Part shown: positions 44,388-51,303 of the stretch, in pieces
Numbering within the stretch: the first letter of the stretch is position 1
Layout: each line of letters begins with the position of its first letter
Assembly: GCF_016587415.1 (NCBI RefSeq)
Contig: NZ_BNJI01000001.1
Span: forward strand, 1,589,501-1,653,500
Length of the DNA stretch: 64,000 nt
From: Ktedonobacter sp. SOSP1-85
GTDB lineage: Bacteria; Chloroflexota; Ktedonobacteria; Ktedonobacterales; Ktedonobacteraceae
Reading direction: 5' to 3'
Position numbers and translations under genes: made by a program
The notes under the pieces: generated by a model
Told to the model about the DNA's origin: nothing
Database searches by the model: none
What the model saw: only the letters and a program-made list of their open reading frames with translations

Positions 44388-45353
44388 ATGAACTACACAA
44401 CAACACTCACTAATTCAGAGCCGATTGTCGTGACCATCGGCAACTTTGATGGCATACATCGTGGACACCAGCACCTGTTGCAGAGGCTGCATTCGCTCGC
44501 CGAACAGCTTCACAGCAAACCAGTGCTCGTGACCTTTACGCCACATGTCCTTATGGTCCTGCGGCCAGATATTTATGTCCAATACTTGACGACCCTGGAA
44601 GAAAAACTGCAAATCGCGCACCGGACTGGATATATTCAGGATACTATCGTTATCAATTTTACCCCTGAGGTGGCGGCCTTGAGCGCGGAAGACTTTATGG
44701 ATCAGCTCTGCCAGCGCTTTCAGATTCGTGGCATGGTCGTCGGCTCCAACTTTAGCCTCGGGCATAATCGGACAGGAAACGTCGCTTTCCTGCAAGACTA
44801 TGGGCAACGCCATGGCATTGAGGTTCAGTCGGTCTCCCTGGAAGAGGCAGGACAGGAGCGCATTAGTAGCACACGCATTCGTACGCTAGTAAGCGAGGGC
44901 CAGGTCGAGGAGGCCAACCGGCTCCTCGGGCACCCGGTACAGGTGGGCGGCATCGTCGTTCATGGCGATCAGCGTGGGCGCGTCCTTGGTTTCCCGACAG
45001 CAAACGTCCGTCCTGATCCCCATAAACTCTTGCCCGCCAATGGAGTCTACGCGGCGCGTGTGTTTATATCCAAGCAAGAAAGCCCAGAAAGTGACGGGCA
45101 GGCAATTTCCCCCGTTTATAACGGTGTAGTCAATATTGGCATTCGTCCAACGTTTAATGGTAAAGAGCGTCTTGTTGAAGCGCATCTACTCGATGCTAAG
45201 CTTGATTTATACGACGCCTATATTGTGATAGAATTTATTGCCCGCTTGCGTGGTGAGCAGCGCTTTCCCGGAATAGAAGCCTTAAAGGCACAGATTGAAG
45301 CTGATAGCCAGCAAGCGCGACACATTTTAGCTCTCAGGAGTGTGAGCAATTGA
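44388..45353 (+). CDS. ribF: Bifunctional riboflavin kinase/FAD synthetase
   Basis: 321 aa. N-terminal adenylyltransferase: VTIGNFDGIHRGHQHLLQ, VGSNFSLGHNRTGN and ISSTRIRTLVSEGQVEEANRLLG. C-terminal kinase: VVHGDQRGRVLGFPTANV, PANGVYAARV, GVVNIGIRPTFNG. Makes FMN and FAD, used by the etf and acyl-CoA dehydrogenase products. No clear Shine-Dalgarno sequence precedes ATG 44388. The FHA gene starts inside its last codons. Confidence 0.97.
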   Translation: MNYTTTLTNSEPIVVTIGNFDGIHRGHQHLLQRLHSLAEQLHSKPVLVTFTPHVLMVLRPDIYVQYLTTLEEKLQIAHRTGYIQDTIVINFTPEVAALSAEDFMDQLCQRFQIRGMVVGSNFSLGHNRTGNVAFLQDYGQRHGIEVQSVSLEEAGQERISSTRIRTLVSEGQVEEANRLLGHPVQVGGIVVHGDQRGRVLGFPTANVRPDPHKLLPANGVYAARVFISKQESPESDGQAISPVYNGVVNIGIRPTFNGKERLVEAHLLDAKLDLYDAYIVIEFIARLRGEQRFPGIEALKAQIEADSQQARHILALRSVSN

Positions 45354-46222
45354 AAGCTCGCCAGAACCCGCTAAATAAATTTGAATCGTTCATGCAGCGC
45401 ATGATTGAGCGCCCGTTCGCTCGCCTCTTTCCGTCTCGTCTCGAGCCGGTAGAGTTACAGCGCCATCTTGAGCGAGCTATGGAAGACAATACCCTCCTTC
45501 AGGGCGAGGGGCGACGCCTTGCGCCCAACGTCTATGACATCTACCTGAGCATCAAAGATCATCAACAGTTTACACCCACCCAGGCAATGCTGGTCCGCGA
45601 TTGGCAGAACCACCTGGTGGAGTTTGCACGTCATCGCCGCTATACTTTGCGTACCATGCCAGTGATTCGCCTACATGCCGCAAGCGACCTGGGCGTCAGC
45701 GATGTACGCATCGAGACCGAGACTGCTGATGGACAGGCCGGTGGCGCAATGGCTACCCAGGCTCTGAGCGCGGAACAACTCGCGCAAATCCGTGCCGCTC
45801 TTCCCCAGGGGCAGCAGTTGCCCGGCATTTCGTCCGCGCCATCCAACCCACCCGCCTCGGGAAGTAATCCAAATTTTCCTCAGCAGCCTTCCGCATCGCC
45901 CGCGCCACAGGTAGCCCAGCCACCTATGCCACAGGCCTGGCTCACAATCCGGCTACCGCAGGCCAATCAGCAGATCTACCGTATCGAAAAGCCAATCGTC
46001 AACATTGGTCGCCAGCTAAGTAACGATATTATTGTCGAAGATAAACGCGTCTCGCGCTATCATGCCCAGATCAAGTTCCAGAATGGCCATTTTTCGATCT
46101 TTGATCTCGGCAGTACCAATGGCATTACTATTAATGGGACCCCGCATATGCGGCAACATATGCTGCGCAATGGTGATTACTTTACCATTGGTAGCTACGA
46201 CTTTTACTTTGAGAGAAGGTGA
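45350..46222 (+). CDS. FhaA-like protein: DUF3662 plus FHA domain
   Basis: 290 aa starting at TTG 45350, overlapping the ribF stop by four bases. Residues 1-125 match the FhaA N-terminal domain (FESFMQRMIERPFARLFPSRLEPVELQRHLERAMEDN). A Pro/Ser/Gln-rich linker follows, then a C-terminal FHA domain (about 200-288: VNIGRQLSNDIIVEDKRVSRYHAQI, FDLGSTNGITING). FHA domains bind phosphothreonine. In Actinobacteria FhaA regulates cell-wall synthesis at the pole or septum. No Ser/Thr kinase gene is adjacent. Confidence 0.92.
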   Translation: MKARQNPLNKFESFMQRMIERPFARLFPSRLEPVELQRHLERAMEDNTLLQGEGRRLAPNVYDIYLSIKDHQQFTPTQAMLVRDWQNHLVEFARHRRYTLRTMPVIRLHAASDLGVSDVRIETETADGQAGGAMATQALSAEQLAQIRAALPQGQQLPGISSAPSNPPASGSNPNFPQQPSASPAPQVAQPPMPQAWLTIRLPQANQQIYRIEKPIVNIGRQLSNDIIVEDKRVSRYHAQIKFQNGHFSIFDLGSTNGITINGTPHMRQHMLRNGDYFTIGSYDFYFERR

Positions 46223-46233
46223 GCCTCGGCCCC

Positions 46234-46683
46234 ATGCCATTACAAATTGATTCGTTCTTATTCATCTTACGTATTCTCCTGGTCATCCTGCTGTATCTCT
46301 TCTTGATGCAGGTTGTCCTGGCCATTACACGCGACCTGCGCAAATCAGCCACAGGTGAAGATGGCGGTGGCGCTCGCGCCAAAACCATTGGGCATCTTGT
46401 GGTCGTCAATAGCGGTCCTAGCAACCTGATGCCAGGCACGCGCTTTGCCCTGGAGCCACAGACCACGATTGGTCGTGGCCCAACCAATACCATTCAGATC
46501 TCGGATCCGGTTGTCTCCGCAGAACATAGCCGCGTCTGGTTCCGTAACGGCTCCTGGTACGTCCAGGACGCTGGCAGCTCCAATGGCACCTATGTCAATA
46601 GCCAACCTGCCCGCGAAGCTCTTCCAGCCCGTCCGGGCGATATTGTGAGCGTTGGTTATATTCAATTCAAACTCACCCAGTAA
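46234..46683 (+). CDS. FhaB-like protein: membrane helix plus FHA domain
   Basis: 149 aa from ATG 46234 (AAGGTGAG 10 bases upstream); GTG 46219 is an alternative start. An N-terminal helix (FLFILRILLVILLYLFLMQVVLAI) anchors it in the membrane. The C-terminal FHA domain shows TTIGRGPTNTIQISDPVVSAEHSRVWF and DAGSSNGTYVN. The same order, FhaA-FhaB then a SEDS protein, is known from actinobacterial cell-wall clusters. Confidence 0.92.
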   Translation: MPLQIDSFLFILRILLVILLYLFLMQVVLAITRDLRKSATGEDGGGARAKTIGHLVVVNSGPSNLMPGTRFALEPQTTIGRGPTNTIQISDPVVSAEHSRVWFRNGSWYVQDAGSSNGTYVNSQPAREALPARPGDIVSVGYIQFKLTQ

Positions 46684-46737
46684 TCAACAAACCGTACGAC
46701 TGTAAATGCTTACAAGATAGAGAGGTGTTAATCGAGG

Positions 46738-48150
46738 ATGGCAAGCCAAGCACCCGGGACATTGTCACGCTACCGTTGGCGCGAGTTAGGCCTGCTGATC
46801 ATTCCCAGCTTGATCATTATCCTGGTCATGACTCAGCTACTTCTGGCCAACTCGGTTAAACAGGCCGCGCTTGATGCCAATGCTCCCTTTAGCACCAAAA
46901 CACTCCCCCCGCTTCAGGGGTTGATTCCAGTTCTGGGCTTGATCGCGGCCCTGCTGGGCGTGCACGCCGTGCTCAATATCTTCTTCCGCAAAGCCGACCA
47001 GGTTTTACTCCCTCTCGTCGGTCTCCTCAGCGGTATCGGTGTGCTCTTTGCCACACGCATCGGACCCGATTTACCTACCCCTATTGAGACGCTGGGTTCA
47101 CACCAGTTGCTCTGGGTAATTCTTGGTATGGGCCTCTGTTGTATCGTGCTGGCCGTGCTCCGCGATGTCACCTGGCTAGGACGCTATAAATATACCTGGG
47201 CCGTAATTAGCTTTATCCTGGCGCTTCCCGCCTTAATCAACGGTATCCGCAGCCATGGTGGCGGCCCCACGCGTGATACGCTGGGTGTCGGTGGCACCGG
47301 CTTGCAGCCCTCCGAGCTACTCAAGATCGCTCTGGTGATCTTCTTCGCCGCCTACCTCAATGATAACCGCGATATCCTGGCGCAGGGCTACCTCCGCCTG
47401 GGCAAGCTACGCCTACCCCCGCTACGCCAGCTTGGACCCCTGCTAACGATGCTAGGCTTGGCCCTGCTCATCTTCTTGATCGCGAGTGACCTGGGATTAG
47501 CCCTGCTGATCTACAGCACCTTCCTCTCGCTAGTCTATCTCGCCAGTGGACGCCTGACCTATGTACTCTCAGCCTTTGGCGCCTTTATCGTGCTTGGCTT
47601 TGTCGGCTATATGCTCCTCAGCTATGTCCGCAATCGCTTCGCCGTTGTGAGCTTCGACGTCGTTAATTGGCAGCACTGGACCACGAAAGACAACACCTTC
47701 GCCGACAATGCGGGGTATCAGATCTTGCAGGGCCTGATTGGCCTCAGCAGCGGCGGGCTCTTTGGTGCGGGTATTGGCATGGGACATCCAGGCGGCTTTA
47801 TTCCCGTCGTCGAATCTGACCTGATGTTTTCAGGGCTGGGAGAAGAGATTGGCCTGATGGGCCTCTTTGCCATTCTAGGCATCTACCTCCTGGTCATTCA
47901 TCGTGGGTATCGCATCGCCATGCAGGCCACCGATACGTTCTCGCAACTCCTGGCAGCCGGCCTGACAACCATTTTTGCTGTCCAGACCCTGGTTATTATC
48001 GCAGGCAATTTAAAACTCATGCCCCTGACCGGTATTCCACTTCCCTTCTTAAGCCAGGGAGGTAGCTCGGTACTGGCGAACTACATCATTATTGGTATCC
48101 TCCTGCGCATCTCGCATAACACCGCACTTCAACGCGACGGAGGAATATAA
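46738..48150 (+). CDS. SEDS-family peptidoglycan polymerase (FtsW/RodA/SpoVE)
   Basis: 470 aa with about ten membrane helices. GVGGTGLQPSELLKIALVIFFAAYL is the SEDS signature (QPSE.K), followed by SDLGLALLIYSTFL, ISLSSGGLFGAGIG-like text near 345, ESDLMFSGLGEEIGL and PLPFLSQGGSSVLANYIIIGILL. Polymerises glycan strands with a class B penicillin-binding protein, which is not adjacent. FtsW versus RodA cannot be settled. RBS GAGG just before ATG 46738 is close; AGAGAGGTG lies further up. Confidence 0.93.
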   Translation: MASQAPGTLSRYRWRELGLLIIPSLIIILVMTQLLLANSVKQAALDANAPFSTKTLPPLQGLIPVLGLIAALLGVHAVLNIFFRKADQVLLPLVGLLSGIGVLFATRIGPDLPTPIETLGSHQLLWVILGMGLCCIVLAVLRDVTWLGRYKYTWAVISFILALPALINGIRSHGGGPTRDTLGVGGTGLQPSELLKIALVIFFAAYLNDNRDILAQGYLRLGKLRLPPLRQLGPLLTMLGLALLIFLIASDLGLALLIYSTFLSLVYLASGRLTYVLSAFGAFIVLGFVGYMLLSYVRNRFAVVSFDVVNWQHWTTKDNTFADNAGYQILQGLIGLSSGGLFGAGIGMGHPGGFIPVVESDLMFSGLGEEIGLMGLFAILGIYLLVIHRGYRIAMQATDTFSQLLAAGLTTIFAVQTLVIIAGNLKLMPLTGIPLPFLSQGGSSVLANYIIIGILLRISHNTALQRDGGI

Positions 48151-48177
48151 CCCTACTAAATCTCGTGCGCAGATTGT

Positions 48178-48251
48178 TTTGAGGCCCGTAGTGGGTGGTC
48201 CTCCTGGTTGACTGGCATAGTCAACCAGGGCCACCCACTACGGGCCTCAAA
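48178..48251. repeat. Long palindrome after the SEDS gene
   Basis: Outer arms 48178-48198 and 48231-48251 are perfect over 21 bases; an inner stem TGGTTGAC/GTCAACCA continues after a small bulge. Loop TGGCATA. No tag seen. Confidence 0.9.
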
Positions 48252-48272
48252 GTGCTTACACATACACGCTGC

Positions 48273-48301
48273 TTGTTTCTCGTTTCCCCTGGTGCTATAC
48301 T
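48273..48301 (+). promoter_or_regulatory. Sigma-70 promoter of the 48373 gene pair
   Basis: TTGTTT (48273-48278) and TATACT (48296-48301), 17-base spacer, 71 bases before the start codon. Confidence 0.65.
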
Positions 48302-48372
48302 GCCATTGTGGAGAGAAGCGTCTCCATCACACAATAAACACATCCATATTTTCTCTGTGGGGCACACGTTTT

Positions 48373-49038
48373 ATGGGGCAATACCGGCAATGGCTTTACT
48401 ATAGAGAAGTGAACCAGCAGTTGCAGGCGCAATTAAAACAGCAAGAGCAAGTCTTGCAGCAACTTGAAGAGCAGGCACACGCGCTTGAGCAAGCACTGGC
48501 AGAGCATCATGAGCCGATTTACACGAATCCGCTGGTGAAAGCGCTCTTGTCCGAGCATCAGCGCGAACAAGCACTTGCTGTGATCGAGCAACAGGGCGAG
48601 ACAGTTCCCCATGCACCCAGGACAGAAGAAGCACACGCGGTAACAACCAGTGAGCAGGCCAGCGTCAGGTCCGAGGCCAGGAATGAAGATGCCCCCGCCG
48701 CCAGGCAACCACTTCAACGTGCCCCTGATGCTCCCTCAGTCGCCATCTGGGACGGTCCCATCTCCACAGTTCCTCCTGCAACGCCGGAGAAAACAGCGCC
48801 CCCCAGTCAGCGCCCTGATGCCTCCAAAGCGTCGGCGATCTTTGGCACACCCGTAGAAGAAGCTAGCCAGAACCAGCCAGAACTCAACTCCACAGCGCCC
48901 GCTGAAGAGTCTGATGAACGCCTGGTCGATCAGCAGGCAGATCGGGTCAACCAGTCCATTCAGCGCTGGGCGAAGCGCTGGCGCCGTGATACCTCATCAA
49001 AACCTGGTCAGGAGAGGAGGCTGGAAGGGTATGAATAA
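48373..49038 (+). CDS. Coiled-coil protein of unknown function, 221 aa
   Basis: Starts MGQYRQWLYYREVNQQLQAQLKQQ at ATG 48373, downstream of the promoter at 48273; a frame back to 48208 lies in the palindrome. Residues 10-50 are a Gln-rich coiled coil. A short helical segment with YTNPLVKALLSEHQREQALAVI follows, then an Ala/Pro/Glu-rich disordered region, and a basic C-terminus (QRWAKRWRRD). No known family. Overlaps the next gene by eight bases, so the two are expressed together. Confidence 0.65.
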   Translation: MGQYRQWLYYREVNQQLQAQLKQQEQVLQQLEEQAHALEQALAEHHEPIYTNPLVKALLSEHQREQALAVIEQQGETVPHAPRTEEAHAVTTSEQASVRSEARNEDAPAARQPLQRAPDAPSVAIWDGPISTVPPATPEKTAPPSQRPDASKASAIFGTPVEEASQNQPELNSTAPAEESDERLVDQQADRVNQSIQRWAKRWRRDTSSKPGQERRLEGYE

Positions 49039-50548
49039 ACCCGATAGCAGGCTGGCTGCCAGCCAGGAGAAGCGTGAGCACACACACGCCGAAATGGAAC
49101 ATATCGGCAAGCCAGTAGCCCTGCCTGAGGCCCTGGTGACGCTCTTCGCGCGCCTGGATCCCGCGCAGGTTGAGCAATTTACGCACTCCTACCAGCTCTG
49201 GACGCTCCAACAGCGCCAGGCCATGGTGCAACAGGAAATCGCCTGGCTCCAGCAACAGATCGCGGATAATGCATCGCTTACTGAGTCGATCCAGCCCTCT
49301 CCCATCGCGTTGGCAACCCTTGCGCGCCTGCAAGCCAGTGGCGTCGAGAATCTGCATCTGCTGGATCAGATGCTTGATCGAGGCGACACCTGGCTCGACC
49401 ATACCGCGCAACTTTTAGAGCGCTGTGAAAAGCTGGACCTTATTCGCGGTGACTACACCCGCTGGTGCGAGAACGCCCTCGAAGGGGCCTATGACTGGCT
49501 CGACTCCATGAACGATGAAGATGCCTCGCAGGATCTACAGTCCTCCCAGGTCCTCCAGCCCGTCGCCCAGGAGGAGAATGACCTGGCGATTGTGCCTACC
49601 GCGGAAGAGCTTTTACAGAAGCTCATGAGCGATGATGACAGTCTTGAAGAGCCGCAGCAGGCGCACCAGGAGAGCATCGCTCCCGCGCCTGAACAAGCAG
49701 AGATGACCGAAACGACAACATCGCCTGTAGAGAGCGAAGAGACCACCTCTGCCCCAATACAAGAACAGCCTACAGTGGAGTCTCCTATAGCAGAAATCCA
49801 GGCAACCAGACGCACTACCCAGGAACTCCCCCCATTGGAGGAAGAGGTACCAGCCCCTCTTGAAGACATGCAGACGCTGCCACATGCCACTCCAGAGCAC
49901 GCCATAGTGCCAGCGGAAGAGTCACTGGTAAACGAGCCAGAATTAGAGCTAGCTCTGGACGAGATCGATACGCGTCCCATGACTCCGGAGCCTGGCGAAA
50001 ACGCTGACCAGCATGAGCAGGTTCCTACAGAGACACCTGAGACACACATACCTTCGCCTAACGAATATGCCATAGCGGAGCAAGAGGTGACGGGGCTAGA
50101 TGAAGAGGACACGATTGAACTGGTGCCACGTCGCAAGCCCCAGAAGAGCACATCCCCGGAAGTCACCAGCGCCGAACCAGGCGCTGAGGCGTCTCCACGA
50201 AAGCCTCAAGAAGATGAGGTACAGGGCAAAGTTGAGTCGCCAGCACCGGTTGCTATCGAAGATGAGCCAACCATCCCTCTCCAGCCCGGGCATCTGCCCA
50301 ATACTGGCGCAGAAATGCAACATAACGCGCCCACAGCCCTCACAAACCCCGGCGAGCCTGAAGGGACTAGAGAGACTGCCAGGATGGCCGAGGAGCCTGG
50401 TAAGCAAGCCATACAGGGGCATACTACAGATAGCAAAAATAAAAAAAATCCAGCGCCTGAAAAGCCCCAAGAAGAGGCTACGGGGACCAGCAAGAAGGGG
50501 TTGCCAGTCCTCGTTCGGAAAGTGCTCGGGCAGATCTGGAATACCTAA
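49031..50548 (+). CDS. Protein of unknown function with helical head and acidic disordered tail, 505 aa
   Basis: From ATG 49031 after GGAGG and GGAAGGG. Residues about 25-165 are helical (ALVTLFARLDPAQVEQFTHSY, AMVQQEIAWLQQQIADN, LHLLDQMLDRGDTWLDHTAQLLERCEKL). The rest is strongly acidic and disordered, rich in Glu, Pro and Thr, ending in a basic patch (SKKGLPVLVRKVLGQIWNT). I recognise no family. The domain order (structured head, long acidic linker, basic end) suggests a scaffold. Expressed with the coiled-coil protein upstream. Confidence 0.65.
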   Translation: MNKPDSRLAASQEKREHTHAEMEHIGKPVALPEALVTLFARLDPAQVEQFTHSYQLWTLQQRQAMVQQEIAWLQQQIADNASLTESIQPSPIALATLARLQASGVENLHLLDQMLDRGDTWLDHTAQLLERCEKLDLIRGDYTRWCENALEGAYDWLDSMNDEDASQDLQSSQVLQPVAQEENDLAIVPTAEELLQKLMSDDDSLEEPQQAHQESIAPAPEQAEMTETTTSPVESEETTSAPIQEQPTVESPIAEIQATRRTTQELPPLEEEVPAPLEDMQTLPHATPEHAIVPAEESLVNEPELELALDEIDTRPMTPEPGENADQHEQVPTETPETHIPSPNEYAIAEQEVTGLDEEDTIELVPRRKPQKSTSPEVTSAEPGAEASPRKPQEDEVQGKVESPAPVAIEDEPTIPLQPGHLPNTGAEMQHNAPTALTNPGEPEGTRETARMAEEPGKQAIQGHTTDSKNKKNPAPEKPQEEATGTSKKGLPVLVRKVLGQIWNT

Positions 50549-50580
50549 ACACAGCCAGGGACAGGCCCCGGCACAACATA

Positions 50581-50982
50581 TTAGCTCTTTAATGGACCAG
50601 ACATGCCCGGCATCTGCATTATTGGCGCGGTTGGCTGCATCTGTATAGGAGCTGGACCAGAGCCAGCAGGCCCCTGGGGCGGCATCATCGCGCTGGGCGC
50701 CTGAGGAGGCTGAGACGACTGCGCTTGCTGCTGTTCCAACTCTTTGACTCGTTGGCGCAGTTTTCGGATCTGCTTGCGATCAGAGATGGCAGACCCCACG
50801 CTCGAAAGGTATAACAAGAGCGCACCGAGGATAAACGCACCCAGAATCAAAAGCCCTGCTGGCAGCGCTGGCGCTTGCCAGATCAAGACCTCGAGTTGCG
50901 TTGTATTACTCAGGTTCTGGACCGCAACGAGCGTTATCACACCACCCGCAAGCACGATCATCACTAGTACAAGGTAGAACAC
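50581..50982 (-). CDS. LapA-like (DUF1049) membrane protein
   Basis: 133 aa from GTG 50982, which has AAGGAGG five bases upstream; an ATG at 51051 has no such site. Two membrane helices, FYLVLVMIVLAGGVITLVAV and ALPAGLLILGAFILGALLLYLSSV, separated by QNLSNTTQLEVLIW, then a coiled coil (RKLRQRVKELEQQ): the LapA pattern. The C-terminal Pro/Met/Gln-rich tail is extra. Role in this outer-membrane-poor lineage is unclear. Confidence 0.75.
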   Translation of the reverse strand: MFYLVLVMIVLAGGVITLVAVQNLSNTTQLEVLIWQAPALPAGLLILGAFILGALLLYLSSVGSAISDRKQIRKLRQRVKELEQQQAQSSQPPQAPSAMMPPQGPAGSGPAPIQMQPTAPIMQMPGMSGPLKS

Positions 50983-51110
50983 GATGCCCTCCTTAATCAA
51001 ATATATCAATATTATAATCCAACTGGCGCGAGTTACAAGTGGTATAGCCATTATTAGCAGGAATTCCTAATTTCTCTTTCGCCCCTGCCTCGGCTCGCAA
51101 GCTCACCTCG

Positions 51111-51194
51111 GGTACAGGGTGTGGTGGCAGATGACCTGGCTTTGCCAGGTCATCTGCCACCACACCCTGTACCTTTGAGCGCCGCAGGCGCGAA
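51111..51194. repeat. Tagged palindrome, family A
   Basis: Perfect 30-bp stem 51111-51140 with 51144-51173, loop TTT. The tag TGAGCGCCGCAGGCGCGAA follows at 51177-51194. Located between the lapA-like gene start (minus) and mutS (plus), so it is not at the end of either gene. Confidence 0.95.
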
Positions 51195-51243
51195 AGCTCT
51201 TCTCGCATAAGGGCTCTGCCTTTCCTACTCTTCTTCCACCAAA

Positions 51244-51272
51244 TTGACGCATGCACAGAATAGAATTATACT
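51244..51272 (+). promoter_or_regulatory. mutS: Sigma-70 promoter of mutS
   Basis: TTGACG (51244-51249) and TATACT (51267-51272), 17-base spacer; leader of about 25 bases to GTG 51304. Confidence 0.8.
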
Positions 51273-51303
51273 GAGACACGTGATCACAGGAGGGAAAAAA
51301 CAA

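Noticed and set aside
51244..51303. Earlier start for MutS
   Set aside because: This start coincides with the -35 box of a consensus promoter; GTG 51304 has CAGGAGGG and matches the usual MutS N-terminus.
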